Assembly (NCBI RefSeq): GCF_000337415.1
Contig: NZ_AOJD01000059.1
Span: 1 to 64,000, forward strand
Origin: Halorubrum tebenquichense DSM 14210
GTDB lineage: Archaea > Halobacteriota > Halobacteria > Halobacteriales > Haloferacaceae
Reading direction: 5' to 3'
DNA: 64,000 nucleotides
The notes beneath the pieces were generated by a model. It was not told the DNA's origin, made no database searches, and saw only the letters and a program-made list of their open reading frames with translations. This document shows positions 17,687 to 25,994 of the stretch, piece after piece; the first letter of the stretch is position 1, and the number at the start of each line of letters is the position of its first letter. The position numbers and the translations under genes were made by a program.

Positions 17687-17881
17687 CTACGCTGACGCCT
17701 CGTAGCCGGCGTCCTCGATGGCGGCCACGACGGCGTCGATATCTATGTCGCCCTCGACGGTCGCGGTGCCGGCCTCGTGGTCGGCGCTCGCAGACTCGAC
17801 GCCCGGCAGGTCGCCGAGCGCGTCGGTCACGTTGTCCTCACAGCCCGTACACGACATGCCGTCGACGTCTATCGTCGTCAT
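17687..17881 (-). CDS. Heavy-metal-associated (HMA) copper chaperone
   Basis: A 64-residue protein, MTTIDVDGMSCTGCEDNVTD onward, with the CxxC metal site (Cys10 and Cys13 in GMSCTGCE) and the full ferredoxin-like HMA fold through to GYEASA. It matches CopZ-type copper(I) chaperones, which hand copper to P-type ATPases. ATG at 17881 is chosen because the fold begins there; an upstream in-frame start would add Cys residues not expected in the family. The divergent neighbour is an Lrp-type regulator with a metal-binding TRASH domain, a common copper-control arrangement in archaea. No copper ATPase is in the window. Confidence 0.93.
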   Translation of the reverse strand: MTTIDVDGMSCTGCEDNVTDALGDLPGVESASADHEAGTATVEGDIDIDAVVAAIEDAGYEASA

Positions 17882-18006
17882 ACCTCGCCGTTGGCACCGC
17901 GGACACAACTGCCTTTTCGTCGCCCCCGCGGCCGACCGCTTTCCCGAACCCGCCCCGACCCGTCCCGCCCGGACGCCTTTTTGCCGCGCCGGCCGAACGG
18001 CCGGCC

Positions 18007-18597
18007 ATGCGCACCCTGGACGAGACGGACCGGGAGATACTCCGGCTGCTGTTGGCCGACGCGAGGCGTCCGTACAGCGACATCGCCGAGCGCGTGGACC
18101 TGTCAGCGCCCGCGGTGTCGGACCGGGTCGACCGCCTCCGCGAGGTGGGCGTGATAGAGGGGTTCACGCTCCGGATCGACGGCGACGCGCTCTCCGACGG
18201 GCTGTCAGTCCTCGCGACGCTGTCCGTCGCCCCCGCGGACGCCGACCGGGTCCACGAGGCGGTCGCGGCCCACGAGCGCGTCGAGCACGCGTTCCTCACC
18301 GCCGACGGCGAGGTGACGGTCGCGGCGCGGGTCGAGGAGGGGACCGCCCGCGACCTCGTCGACGACGCGGTCGGATTGGACTCCGTGCGGGAGCTGTCGG
18401 TGCGACCGATCGACGCCCGCGAGTGGTCGCCCGCCGTCGGCGACGCGGACCTCGCGGTCGAGTGCGTCGAGTGCGGCAACACCGTCACCGCCGAGGGGGA
18501 GTCGGCCCGGATCGACGGGACGCTGTACCACTTCTGTTGCGGCTCCTGCCGGGAGAACTTCGCACAGCGGTTCGGCCGGATCGAGGAGGGGGCGTAG
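18007..18597 (+). CDS. Lrp/AsnC-type regulator with C-terminal TRASH domain (copper responsive?)
   Basis: A 196-residue regulator. Residues 1-55 form an AsnC-type HTH (LDETDREILRLLLADARRPY, VDLSAPAVSDRVDRL). A ligand-type domain follows (about 60-140). At 150-190 is a TRASH zinc-finger-like domain: Cys pair in VECVECGN, then FCCGSCRENF. TRASH domains bind copper or other metals in archaeal regulators such as CopT. It lies head to head with the HMA chaperone over 125 bases, so self-contained regulation of copper handling is likely. The metal specificity is inferred from the neighbour. A short GC-rich ORF-free gap and the tRNA follow. Confidence 0.88.
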   Translation: MRTLDETDREILRLLLADARRPYSDIAERVDLSAPAVSDRVDRLREVGVIEGFTLRIDGDALSDGLSVLATLSVAPADADRVHEAVAAHERVEHAFLTADGEVTVAARVEEGTARDLVDDAVGLDSVRELSVRPIDAREWSPAVGDADLAVECVECGNTVTAEGESARIDGTLYHFCCGSCRENFAQRFGRIEEGA

Positions 18598-18668
18598 TCG
18601 GAGCGCGACCCCGCTCAGCGGTCGGAGAGAGTAACCTACTTGAGTGCCCGCCGGTTAGCCGGCATCGT

Positions 18669-18781
18669 AGTCCCGTGGTGTAGTGGCCAATCATAATGGC
18701 CTTTGGAGGGAGTTCGACCGCGTCGTACGGTCGGACGCCCGAAGTCAGCCATTGACGGCGGTTCGAATCCGCCCGGGACTA
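18669..18781 (+). tRNA. tRNA-Gln (anticodon TTG) with intron
   Basis: A 113-base gene. The acceptor stem pairs AGTCCCG with CGGGACT and the discriminator is A. The T arm is GGCGG-TTCGAAT-CCGCC. The anticodon stem pairs ATGGC (18696-18700) with GCCAT (18748-18752), and the anticodon TTG is at 18703-18705. A 40-base intron follows position 37 (18707-18746), the canonical archaeal site. Without the intron the gene has the normal 73 bases. The 3' CCA is not encoded. Confidence 0.92.
18707..18746 (+). other. tRNA-Gln intron
   Basis: A 40-base intron between tRNA positions 37 and 38. It contains a hairpin (CGACCG...CGGTCG around 18715-18733). The exon-intron junctions can form a bulge-helix-bulge of the kind cut by the archaeal tRNA splicing endonuclease; I inferred this from position and pairing and did not compute a fold. 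Confidence 0.8.
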
Positions 18782-18881
18782 CTCGAACATCTCACCGATT
18801 AGTGACCACGTCGCGGGGTCCTCGACTCCCGGTCAGGGCCCACCTATGTCATTTTTTACCATGCGAGTCGTTAGGGAGTCC

Positions 18882-19367
18882 ATGGATCCGACCCAGTACC
18901 GGGACGCGGTCGTCGCGAACCGGCGCAGACACGGCTTCGAGGCGGTCGACGGGCCGGCGGCGTTCGATAGCCTGTGGGCGACCCGCGAGACGGACGACAC
19001 CCTCGGTGCGGTCGCGGTGCTGGCCGCCGTCGTCGAGGCCCCGGAGGCCGACCCCGAGACGCTCGCCGAGACGGCCGAGTCGTTCCGCGACGCGCTCGCC
19101 GAGCAGGTGGACTCTCGGCCGGAACGTGCGGACGGCGGCGGGTCGCCGACGCCGATCGGCTACGTGACGTTCGCGGTTCCGGACCCGGACGCGTCGCTGC
19201 TCGACGCGATGTCCGGGTTCACGGTCGCGAAGCGGCGGACGAACGTGTTCCCTCTCGTGTACGACGTCGAGGCGGAGCGGCTCCACCGCCACGAGGTCCC
19301 GCGGCTGAAGGGCAGGGGGATCTACCGGCGGCAGGCGGAGGACGCCGAGCGGCTGTTCGCGGTGTAG
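18882..19367 (+). CDS. Conserved haloarchaeal protein of unknown function
   Basis: A 161-residue soluble protein. The likely start is ATG at 18882 (MDPTQYRDAVVANRRRHGFE). An earlier in-frame start would add 12 residues resembling no family. The body is acidic and helical, with a later segment IGYVTFAVPDPDASLLDAMS and a C-terminal basic stretch (LKGRGIYRRQAEDAER). I recognise no domain, membrane segment or catalytic motif. It stands alone between the tRNA and repeat copy B. Confidence 0.65.
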   Translation: MDPTQYRDAVVANRRRHGFEAVDGPAAFDSLWATRETDDTLGAVAVLAAVVEAPEADPETLAETAESFRDALAEQVDSRPERADGGGSPTPIGYVTFAVPDPDASLLDAMSGFTVAKRRTNVFPLVYDVEAERLHRHEVPRLKGRGIYRRQAEDAERLFAV

Positions 19368-19833
19368 GCCCGTACGCCGCGGTCGCCACCGTCAAGGTCT
19401 CCGATGTCCGGTACGGGACAGTCGTTACCGGTGACACGAACACCACCGAAGCCCCAGTCGCTCGGTCGTACGTGACTACTGTTTATAAACAGGGAATCGA
19501 CACGAACACCACCGAAGCCCCAGTCGCGAGGACTCGCGCGGCTCGCTGCGCGCTTCGGTCGCTCACTTCGTTCGCTCCCTCCAGTGCTTACTTCGCCGTG
19601 CTTCGCCCTCGCGACTGCCCCTTCGAGTCCCGCCCGCCACAGCACCTCACACCTCCCCAGCCTCGTCGGTGGTCCTCCGCTTCGCTCCGGACCACCGACT
19701 CCCTCGCGCGTGCTCCTCGCGCCCGGTGGGCGCTCGCAGGCACGCGCCGACCGCACCGCCGTTTATAACCGAACGTCGCGGGCGCTCACGGATGTCTACC
19801 GATCGAAAAAGTCCCGAAGCGTTCGCTCGCCGC
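19368..19833. other. Intergenic region holding repeat copy B
   Basis: This 466-base gap lies between convergent genes and contains repeat copy B (19441-19770). I see no gene in it. Frames that cross it are arginine/serine-rich translations of the repeat. The last 60 bases before the salactin stop show nothing notable. Confidence 0.7.
19441..19770 (+). repeat. Structured intergenic repeat, copy B
   Basis: Two ACCGAAGCCCCAG boxes start at 19445 and 19511. Between them, 19479-19492 is a perfect palindrome CTGTTTATAAACAG, whose TATA lies about 27 bases before the second box. Stem 1 pairs 19521-19531 with 19607-19617 (11 of 11). The conserved GTGCTTACTTCGCC and CCCCTTCGAGTCC segments follow the copy A order. 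Stem 2 pairs 19665-19675 with 19689-19699 (11 of 11, GTCGGTGGTCC). It differs from copy A by a compensating C-to-T and G-to-A pair. A third hairpin (GCGCGTGCTCC to GGCACGCGCC) ends the core, followed by TTTATAA at 19762. Confidence 0.8.
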
Positions 19834-20886
19834 TCAGACCAGTCGCGCCGCGATCCGCGCCGCGCCGTCAGCGGCAGCGGTCGCGGGGTTCTCCGGCGAG
19901 ACGACCTCGACGTCGCGGTCCAGCTCCTCGCTGAGCCGCTTTTCGAACTCCTCGGTCAGGCCGGGGATACACGCCATACCGCCGGTGGCGGCGATGGGGC
20001 GACCGAGCGCGAGCTGGTAGGGCTTCATATGGTCGTTCGCGAGTTCGGGGAGGAACTCGTTGGCGACCACGTCGACCGCCTCGTCGATGTAGCGGTCGAT
20101 CGGCTCCTGGACGCCGCGGTCGACGGTGAACTCGTGGCTCCCGCCGCCCGGCTGCTGGACCACATCGGTGAACGGTTCGAAGTCGTACACGTCGCCGTGC
20201 TGCTCTTTGTACTCCCGCGCGGTCGTCCGGTCGATGTGGACCCGGCCCTGCGTCTCCTCCTCGACCGCGGCGACGATGCGGCGGTCGACCTCGTTGCCCG
20301 TCACCGAGCCGGTCGAGAACGGCGAGAGCTGCTCGCCGCGCCGGTAGGCGCACGCCTCCATCGTCGTCGAGCCGAGGTTCACCGAGACGAACACCTCGTC
20401 TATCGCGTCGAGCTCGTCGCCGTAGGCGGGGATCGCCCCGCACAGCGACTCGGGGTAGCTCCGCGTCTCGACCTGCCCGATGGAGGAGCCTTCGATCACC
20501 GACTTGAGGTTCTCGACGCCCGCCTCGTTGTCGATGGTGGGCACCGCGTAGACGACCGCACTATCCTCGGGCACGTCGTGGGCGTCCACGACCGCCTCGA
20601 AGAAGCGCTCGGCGTCCGCGACGCTGTCGTCGTCCTCGGGGAGTCCCGACCGGAGCATGAAGCGCACGCGGTCCGGGTACTCGACCGCGGCCTCCTCGCC
20701 GAACAGCACCTTCTCCTCGCCGGTGATGGCGTCCTCGTAGGTCGCCAGGCAGGTCAGCACCGAGTGGCGCTCGCGGCCGCCCCGTCCGTCGGGGACGTCG
20801 AGTACCGTTCGGGTGCTGCCCAGTTTCACGCCGACCGCTGCCGATTCGTCCGTGTCGTTGATGTCCGTGGATTCGTCGTCGCTCAT
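19834..20886 (-). CDS. Salactin-like actin homologue (MreB/Hsp70 fold)
   Basis: A 350-residue actin-fold ATPase. Phosphate loop 1 is VGVKLGSTRTVLD (about residues 18-30) and phosphate loop 2 is VSVNLGSTTMEACAYRRGEQ (about 168-187). A connecting helix region TGSVTGNEVDRRI follows, and the adenosine motif is AATGGMACIPGL (about 300-311). It matches the haloarchaeal actin relative salactin, reported in Halobacterium as dynamically unstable filaments growing from cell poles and linked to DNA partition at low phosphate. The ATG overlaps the stop of the upstream FlaD/E-like gene by four bases (20883-20886), so they are co-translated. An archaeal MreB-like or other actin-family member cannot be fully excluded. 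Confidence 0.83.
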   Translation of the reverse strand: MSDDESTDINDTDESAAVGVKLGSTRTVLDVPDGRGGRERHSVLTCLATYEDAITGEEKVLFGEEAAVEYPDRVRFMLRSGLPEDDDSVADAERFFEAVVDAHDVPEDSAVVYAVPTIDNEAGVENLKSVIEGSSIGQVETRSYPESLCGAIPAYGDELDAIDEVFVSVNLGSTTMEACAYRRGEQLSPFSTGSVTGNEVDRRIVAAVEEETQGRVHIDRTTAREYKEQHGDVYDFEPFTDVVQQPGGGSHEFTVDRGVQEPIDRYIDEAVDVVANEFLPELANDHMKPYQLALGRPIAATGGMACIPGLTEEFEKRLSEELDRDVEVVSPENPATAAADGAARIAARLV

Positions 20887-21368
20887 TGGTCACTCGCACA
20901 CGAAGCGATCCGGACGATGGAGACGAGACTGATCCGGTGGTCCGCGGGGCTGAACGGCCGGTCCCGTCGAGGGGCGTCGAACCCCTCCAGACGCCGCCGC
21001 AGCGCCGCGACCGCGTCGTCGCCGACCCAGTCGAGTTCGCCGTAGTAGGCGAGCGCGTCCCGGGCCCGCACGTGGCCGCCGACGTCGACGAGGTAGCCGA
21101 GCCACTCGCCGATCTCGCGTTCCGCCGCGGGCGACGCCGGGATCGCCGTCAGATACGGTCGATCCGCGGTTCCGCCGCCGTTCAGCCGCTTCCCACGCTG
21201 ACGCTGGAGCAGCTCCGTGAACGCGGCCGAGCGCGCCGCCTGCTCGGCTTGGTTCCGGTTCGGCTGCCGGAGCGCCCGCTCCCGAGGCGCTCCCGCTCCG
21301 TCGGTTCGCGGCGCGTCCGCGATCCGGCGCAGTTCTCGTACGTCGTATCGTCGTGGATTCAGACTCAT
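20883..21368 (-). CDS. FlaD/E-like domain protein encoded with salactin
   Basis: A 161-residue protein starting MSLNPRRYDVRELRRIADAP. Its C-terminal half (about 72-140) carries the archaellum FlaD/FlaE-type pattern: PYLTAIPASPAAEREIGEWL, then GYLVDVGGHVRARDALAYYG and WVGDDAVAALRRRLEGF. In archaella FlaCDE proteins link the motor to the chemotaxis system. Here no archaellum genes are nearby. The gene overlaps the salactin start by four bases, so the two probably act together, perhaps as a polar adaptor; that is inference. The N-terminal half is basic and without known domain. Confidence 0.75.
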   Translation of the reverse strand: MSLNPRRYDVRELRRIADAPRTDGAGAPRERALRQPNRNQAEQAARSAAFTELLQRQRGKRLNGGGTADRPYLTAIPASPAAEREIGEWLGYLVDVGGHVRARDALAYYGELDWVGDDAVAALRRRLEGFDAPRRDRPFSPADHRISLVSIVRIASCASDQ

Positions 21369-21489
21369 GTTCCGTCCGTCGTTCGCGTCCGTACTTGTAC
21401 CCTCACGGCGGGATCATATCATAGTTGGCCCTCAATTATCACCGGTGAGAAACCACCGCGACGCTCGCGTCGCCGCCCCCGACCCGTCC

Positions 21490-21588
21490 GGCCCGATAGT
21501 TCAGCGGCGCTCCGACCCGCCCGGCCCGATAGTTCAGCGGCGCTCCGACCCGCCCGGCCCGATAGTTCAGCGGCGCTCCGACTCGGCC
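21490..21588. repeat. Three 33-base tandem repeats duplicating a stop codon context
   Basis: The unit, about CCGGCCCGATAGTTCAGCGG plus 13 bases (GCGCTCCGACCCG), occurs three times with period 33; the GATAGTTCAG core starts at 21495, 21528 and 21561. The rightmost copy includes the last codons and TGA of the gene at 21567. On the minus strand each copy reads SERR-stop, so two more in-frame stops lie 11 and 22 codons downstream. Confidence 0.9.
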
Positions 21589-22085
21589 CACGGGAGCGGC
21601 TCGGTACACCAGTGACAGAAGTCGATGTCGGCGTCGGTCTCCTTGCCGCAGTTCGGACACGTCACTTCGAGCGTCTCGCCGTCCTCGCCGGTGACGGCCG
21701 CGCTCGGCGGCACCCGCCCGCCGCCGGGGGCGTCGTCGCCGTCCGCGCCCGCGGTGCGGCGGCGCATCGCCTCGGCGGCGGCGTCGGCCCGCTCGCGCTC
21801 CGCCACGTCGGCCCGCCCGACGAGGTACGCGTCGATCGAAGACAGCGTGAACAGGAGCGCGATGGGCAGCGCCACGTCGGTTGGAATCGCCGCCGACACC
21901 GCCGCGGGGTCGGCGAGCGGGTCGACCGGCTCGACGCCGTACAGCGCGAACAGCGCCACCCCGCCGCCGACGATTGTCAGGTGCCACAGCAGCGCCCGCC
22001 CCCATCGGCGCAGGGAGAGGTGGCCGAGCCCCGGGAGGACCAGCGCGAGCACGGCGGCGAGGACGGGACGCAACTGGTTTCGCAT
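21567..22085 (-). CDS. Zinc-ribbon membrane protein (DUF7575-like)
   Basis: A 172-residue protein. Membrane segments lie at about residues 5-22, 28-48 and 68-90. A hydrophilic linker then leads to a C-terminal zinc ribbon with the pattern CPNC...CHWC (about 142-162) followed by TEPLP. The N-terminal PGLGHLSLRRWGRALLWH resembles the short repeat found in prokaryotic TM2/DUF5683-like proteins. The end of the gene is tandemly repeated downstream (see 21490-21588). I see no catalytic residues. It is transcribed alone, divergently from pantoate kinase. Confidence 0.8.
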   Translation of the reverse strand: MRNQLRPVLAAVLALVLPGLGHLSLRRWGRALLWHLTIVGGGVALFALYGVEPVDPLADPAAVSAAIPTDVALPIALLFTLSSIDAYLVGRADVAERERADAAAEAMRRRTAGADGDDAPGGGRVPPSAAVTGEDGETLEVTCPNCGKETDADIDFCHWCTEPLPWAESERR

Positions 22086-22311
22086 ACGGTCCGGCTTCGC
22101 CGGGGCGCTATTTAGGCCTGCGGTGTCGCCCCGAGCGGGGATTCCTCACCGCGCCCGCGCTGCCCCCCGCCTGTGCCGCCCCGTCACCCGTGCCGCTCCC
22201 TCCCTGCGCCGTCCGCCCGTCCGCGCCGCCCCCTCGCCCGCGCTGCCCGCCCGCCCGTCCGCGCCGTCTCGGATAACAACCGTTAATCGCGGCCCGTTCG
22301 TCCGCCGGCAC

Positions 22312-23253
22312 ATGAGCAGCCAGCGGGCGACCGCGTTCGTCCCGGGTCACGTCACCGCCTTCTTCAGCGCGCACCCCGCCGACGACCCCGCAGCCGCCGG
22401 GTCGCGCGGCGCGGGAGTGACGCTCACCGACGGCGTGACGGTCCGGGTCTCGGCGGCGGACGGCGCGGTCGATGGGGCGACCGGCGACGACACCGCGGCC
22501 GACGACGATACGAACGGTGACGCCGTCGCGGTCGACGACGCCACCGCTGACGCCGGCTCCCGCACCATCGACGGCGAGTCCGGATCGATCGGCGCGGTCG
22601 AGGACGTCCTCGACGACCTGAACGCTACAGGAGCCGACGTGGCGGTGGAGACCGATCTCCCGATCGGTGCCGGGTTCGGGGTCTCCGGTGCGGCCGCGCT
22701 CGGGGCCGCGCTCGCGGCGAACGCCGCGTTCGACCGCGGCCGCTCCGAGAACGACCTCGTGCGGACCGCGCACGCCGCGGAGGTCGGCCGCGGGACCGGG
22801 CTCGGCGACGTCGTCGCGCAGGCGCGCGGCGGGGTCCCGGTCCGGCTGGAGCCGGGCGCGCCGGGGGTCGGCGAACTCGACGGCGTCCCGGCGAGCGCGC
22901 GGGTCGAGTACGTCACGTTCGGCGAACTGTCGACGGAGGCGGTGTTGGGGGGCGACACGACGGCGCTCTCCGCGGCCGGCGAGGCGGCGCTCGACCGCCT
23001 CCGAGACGACCCCCGGCTCCCGACGCTGCTGGACGCCGCCCGCGGGTTCGCCCGCGAGGCGGACCTCCTCGTCCCCGAGGTCGCCGAGGCGGTGGAGGCG
23101 GTCGACGCGGCCGGCGGCGAGGCGGCGATGGCGATGCTCGGGCGCACCGTCTTCGCGCTCGGGACCGGGCTCTCCGACGCGGGGTACGACCCGCGGGCGT
23201 GCCGGGTCGACGCCGCCGGCGCGCGGCTCGTCGGCGGGCCCGACCGTGAGTAA
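22312..23253 (+). CDS. Pantoate kinase (GHMP family)
   Basis: A 313-residue GHMP-type kinase that phosphorylates pantoate to 4-phosphopantoate in archaeal coenzyme A synthesis. The N-terminus TAFVPGHVTAFFSAHPADDP and AGSRGAGVTLTDGVTV match the family, and the ATP-binding GHMP motif is LPIGAGFGVSGAAALGAAL (about residues 118-136). A 45-residue acidic, Asp/Thr-rich insertion (about 52-95) is a halophilic addition between strands. The partner phosphopantothenate synthetase is not nearby. The DICT protein gene begins 32 bases after the stop on the same strand. Confidence 0.92.
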   Translation: MSSQRATAFVPGHVTAFFSAHPADDPAAAGSRGAGVTLTDGVTVRVSAADGAVDGATGDDTAADDDTNGDAVAVDDATADAGSRTIDGESGSIGAVEDVLDDLNATGADVAVETDLPIGAGFGVSGAAALGAALAANAAFDRGRSENDLVRTAHAAEVGRGTGLGDVVAQARGGVPVRLEPGAPGVGELDGVPASARVEYVTFGELSTEAVLGGDTTALSAAGEAALDRLRDDPRLPTLLDAARGFAREADLLVPEVAEAVEAVDAAGGEAAMAMLGRTVFALGTGLSDAGYDPRACRVDAAGARLVGGPDRE

Positions 23254-23285
23254 GGCCTTTGTCGCGTTCGGTCGCAACTGCTCTC

Positions 23286-24050
23286 ATGGCGGAATCGCTT
23301 CGCTCGTTCTTCGACGAGCTCGAGTCGCCGGAGCGCCACCTCGTCCTCCTGAACCGGTCGTCGCCGGATCCGGTTCGGAAGCTGCTGGACTCGCTACTTG
23401 ACGGACAGCCGGTCTCGATCAGCGAGACTGCCGACCCCGCGTCCGACGACGACGTGGTCGCGCTCGTCGAGAACGGGTCGATCGTCGCGCGGTCGACGCT
23501 CGACGAACTGCTCGAATCGGTGTTGCTCATCAACTCCGACCTGTACAAGACCGGCGCTATCGGCCTCGACGAGGTCGCGCTTCCGGCCGTGCTCGAAGGG
23601 TTAGACGAGGTCCCGTTCCAGGTCCGCGGCTACCCCGCCTCGAACAAGGAGAAGCTCCTGTTGATCATCGTCTCCCGAGTGATAGAGCGCATCGCGGCCG
23701 AACACGGTGAGGGGACGCTGCGAGCCTCCTTCCAGCGGCTCTCGCGGATCGACGACGAGCGCGGCACCCGGTCGGTGTACGAGCGGGTCGCCGGCACCGG
23801 CGTCGATGTCCACGTGTACGGCGTCGGCGACGTGGAGTCGCTGTCGACGCTCCCGATAACCGTCCACACCGGGACCTCCTACCCGTACCGATGCTCGTGG
23901 TTCGTCGTGTTCACGCCCCCCGACGGCACCGACGGGGACCACGTCGCCCTGCTCGCGCTCGAAGACGAGCCGAACGTCTGGGACGCCTTCTGGACGTTCC
24001 GTCCGGACCTCGTGACCCGAATCGAACGGTACATCGCGGAGCGGATCTGA
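23286..24050 (+). CDS. DICT sensory domain-containing protein
   Basis: A 254-residue cytoplasmic protein. It opens MAESLRSFFDELESPERHLV, the usual start of haloarchaeal DICT proteins. The central helical region (about 60-130) is followed by the DICT core (about 150-254): ALEDEPNVWDAFWTF, HVYGVGDVESL, and a final TRIERYIAERI. DICT (diguanylate cyclase and two-component-associated) is a sensory domain whose ligand is unknown, often found with light or redox sensing. No output domain is attached here. The start at 23286 is preferred to 23259. Confidence 0.88.
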   Translation: MAESLRSFFDELESPERHLVLLNRSSPDPVRKLLDSLLDGQPVSISETADPASDDDVVALVENGSIVARSTLDELLESVLLINSDLYKTGAIGLDEVALPAVLEGLDEVPFQVRGYPASNKEKLLLIIVSRVIERIAAEHGEGTLRASFQRLSRIDDERGTRSVYERVAGTGVDVHVYGVGDVESLSTLPITVHTGTSYPYRCSWFVVFTPPDGTDGDHVALLALEDEPNVWDAFWTFRPDLVTRIERYIAERI

Positions 24051-24110
24051 CGCCGGCTCCCGACCGCCGACGAACAAAGCTTTACCGCGTCGCCCGCCTA
24101 GCTCCGGCAA

Positions 24111-25505
24111 ATGGTACTCGACGACCTCGGTACGTCCCTGCGGAGCAGCCTCGACAAGCTCCAGGGGAAGACCACACTCTCCGAGAGCGACGTCGAGGAG
24201 ATCGTCAAAGAGATCCAGCGGTCGCTCCTCTCCGCCGACGTCGACGTCTCCCTCGTGATGGAGCTGTCGGACTCGATCAAGTCGCGCGCGCTCGAGGAGG
24301 AGCCGCCGGGCGGCACGACCGCCCGCGACCACGTCCTCCGGATCGTCTACGAGGAGATGGTCGAGCTCGTCGGCGACTCCACCGAGCTCCCCTTGGAGAA
24401 CCAGACGATCCTCCTCGCCGGGCTTCAGGGGTCGGGGAAGACCACCTCCGCGGCGAAGATGGCGTGGTGGTTCTCGAAGAAGGGGCTCCGCCCCGCGGTG
24501 ATCCAGACCGACACGTTCCGGCCGGGCGCGTACGACCAGGCGAAACAGATGTGCGAGCGCGCCGAGGTCGAGTTCTACGGGAACCCCGACAACGACGACC
24601 CGGTCGACATCGCGCGGACCGGCCTCGAAGAGACCGAGGACGCCGACGTCCACATCGTCGACACGGCCGGTCGCCACGCGCTCGAAGACGACCTCATCGA
24701 CGAGATCGAAGAGATCGAGGGCGTCGTCGACCCCGACCGCTCGCTGCTCGTCTTAGACGCCGCGATCGGACAGGGCGCGAAGGAGCAGGCCCGCCAGTTC
24801 GAGGCGTCGATCGGCATCGAGGGCGTGATGATCACCAAGCTCGACGGGACCGCGAAGGGTGGCGGGGCGCTGACCGCGGTCAACGAGACCGACTCCTCCA
24901 TCGCCTTCCTCGGGACCGGCGAGACGGTCCAGGACATCGAGCGCTTCGAGCCGTCCGGGTTCATCTCGCGGCTGCTCGGGATGGGCGACCTCAAGCAGCT
25001 CTCCGAGCGCGTCGAGCGCGCGATGCAGGAGACCCAAGACGAGGACGACGACTGGGACCCGGAGGACATGCTGAAGGGGGAGTTCACCCTGAAGGACATG
25101 AAACGGCAGATGGACGCGATGAACAAGATGGGGCCGCTCGACCAGGTGATGGACATGATCCCCGGCCTCGGCGGCGGGATGATGGACGAGCTGCCCGACG
25201 ACGCGATGGATGTCACCCAAGACCGGATGCGCCGCTTCGAGCGCATCATGGACTCGATGACGGAGGAGGAGCTGGAGAACCCCCGCGTCGTCGGGCAGTC
25301 CCGCGTCGAGCGTATCGCCCGCGGCTCCGGCACCGACGAGGAGACGGTCCAGCAGCTCTTAGAGCAGCACTCGATGATGGAGGAGACGATCGGCCAGTTC
25401 CAGGGGATGGGCGAGGGCGACATGCAGCGCATGATGAAGAAGATGGGCGGCGGCGAGGGCGGCGGCCTCGGCGACATGATGGGCGGCGGCAAGGGTCCGT
25501 TTTAA
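24111..25505 (+). CDS. srp54: Signal recognition particle 54 kDa protein
   Basis: A 464-residue SRP GTPase that binds 7S RNA and nascent signal sequences and delivers them to FtsY. N domain residues 1-85. The G domain carries [14 protein letters not shown] (G1, about 104-117), [10 protein letters not shown] (G2), DTAGRH (G3) and [11 protein letters not shown] (G4). The Met-rich M domain (about 325-464) contains many MM and GM pairs and ends MMGGGKGPF. Length and motif order are standard for haloarchaea. Its receptor FtsY is encoded 33 kb away at 58059. A TTTACC-containing AT pocket about 36 bases upstream probably holds the promoter. Confidence 0.97.
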   Translation: MVLDDLGTSLRSSLDKLQGKTTLSESDVEEIVKEIQRSLLSADVDVSLVMELSDSIKSRALEEEPPGGTTARDHVLRIVYEEMVELVGDSTELPLENQTILLAGLQGSGKTTSAAKMAWWFSKKGLRPAVIQTDTFRPGAYDQAKQMCERAEVEFYGNPDNDDPVDIARTGLEETEDADVHIVDTAGRHALEDDLIDEIEEIEGVVDPDRSLLVLDAAIGQGAKEQARQFEASIGIEGVMITKLDGTAKGGGALTAVNETDSSIAFLGTGETVQDIERFEPSGFISRLLGMGDLKQLSERVERAMQETQDEDDDWDPEDMLKGEFTLKDMKRQMDAMNKMGPLDQVMDMIPGLGGGMMDELPDDAMDVTQDRMRRFERIMDSMTEEELENPRVVGQSRVERIARGSGTDEETVQQLLEQHSMMEETIGQFQGMGEGDMQRMMKKMGGGEGGGLGDMMGGGKGPF

Positions 25506-25540
25506 ATAGCGCATCGTCTGCGAACTGGTTTTTGTTATAA

Positions 25541-25910
25541 CACCGCCGAAGCGCCAGTCAACCGGCTGTGATCGGTTTCGCCGAGAGTAGCTCCGTGACC
25601 GAGACCGCCGAAGCCCCAGTCGCGAGGCGGGCAGACGCTCGCTGAGCTCCTCGTCGCTCGCGTTGCTCGCTCCTGCGGTGCTTACGTCGCCTCTGTCCGC
25701 CTCGCGACTGCCCCTTCGAGTCCCACCCCGCACGGCCCCGCACCTCACGCCTCCCCAGCCTCGTCGACCGGTCTCCGCTTCGCTCCGACCGGTCGACTCC
25801 AGCGAGAATCGAAGATTCTCTGGCAGCCGGCGCGTAGCGCCGGCGACCTCGCGCGTGCTCCTCGCGGCCGCCTTCGGCGGCACGCTCGCAGGCACGCGCC
25901 GCCGCGGAAA
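25541..25910 (+). repeat. Structured intergenic repeat, copy C
   Basis: Two boxes (GCCGAAGCGCCAG at 25545 and GCCGAAGCCCCAG at 25607) start the element. Stem 1 pairs 25617-25632 with 25695-25710 (16 pairs, one G-U). Stem 2 pairs 25763-25773 with 25787-25797 (11 of 11, GTCGACCGGTC), a third sequence version of the same helix. Two extra hairpins are inserted after it, 25804-25810 with 25814-25820 and 25826-25833 with 25837-25844 (GCCGGCGC/GCGCCGGC). A third conserved hairpin ends at about 25905. Confidence 0.8.
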
Positions 25911-25963
25911 CACCAGCATGACCGGACCGAACTCTACCGGCAGCCCCCGAGCGCTTCAGGTCT

Positions 25964-25971
25964 TTTATAAA
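25964..25971 (+). promoter_or_regulatory. TATA box of the MFS transporter gene
   Basis: TTTATAAA lies 24-31 bases before the ATG at 25995, the spacing expected for a leaderless haloarchaeal transcript. It may also belong to the end of repeat copy C, as similar boxes end copies B, D and E. Confidence 0.65.
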
Positions 25972-25994
25972 GGTGACCGGGCTACGGCTTGGCG

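Larger units (their letters stand above)
25506..25994. other. Intergenic region holding repeat copy C and the MFS promoter
   Basis: This 489-base gap between srp54 and the MFS gene contains repeat copy C (25541-25910) and then the MFS promoter with TTTATAAA at 25964-25971. There is no convincing gene. At its left end is TTAAATAGCGCATCG (25502-25516), which recurs exactly at 34185-34199 beside repeat copy E. Confidence 0.7.

Noticed and set aside
25359-25919. A minus-strand frame of 186 residues at the end of srp54
   Set aside because: It spans srp54 antisense and repeat copy C and shows no family features.
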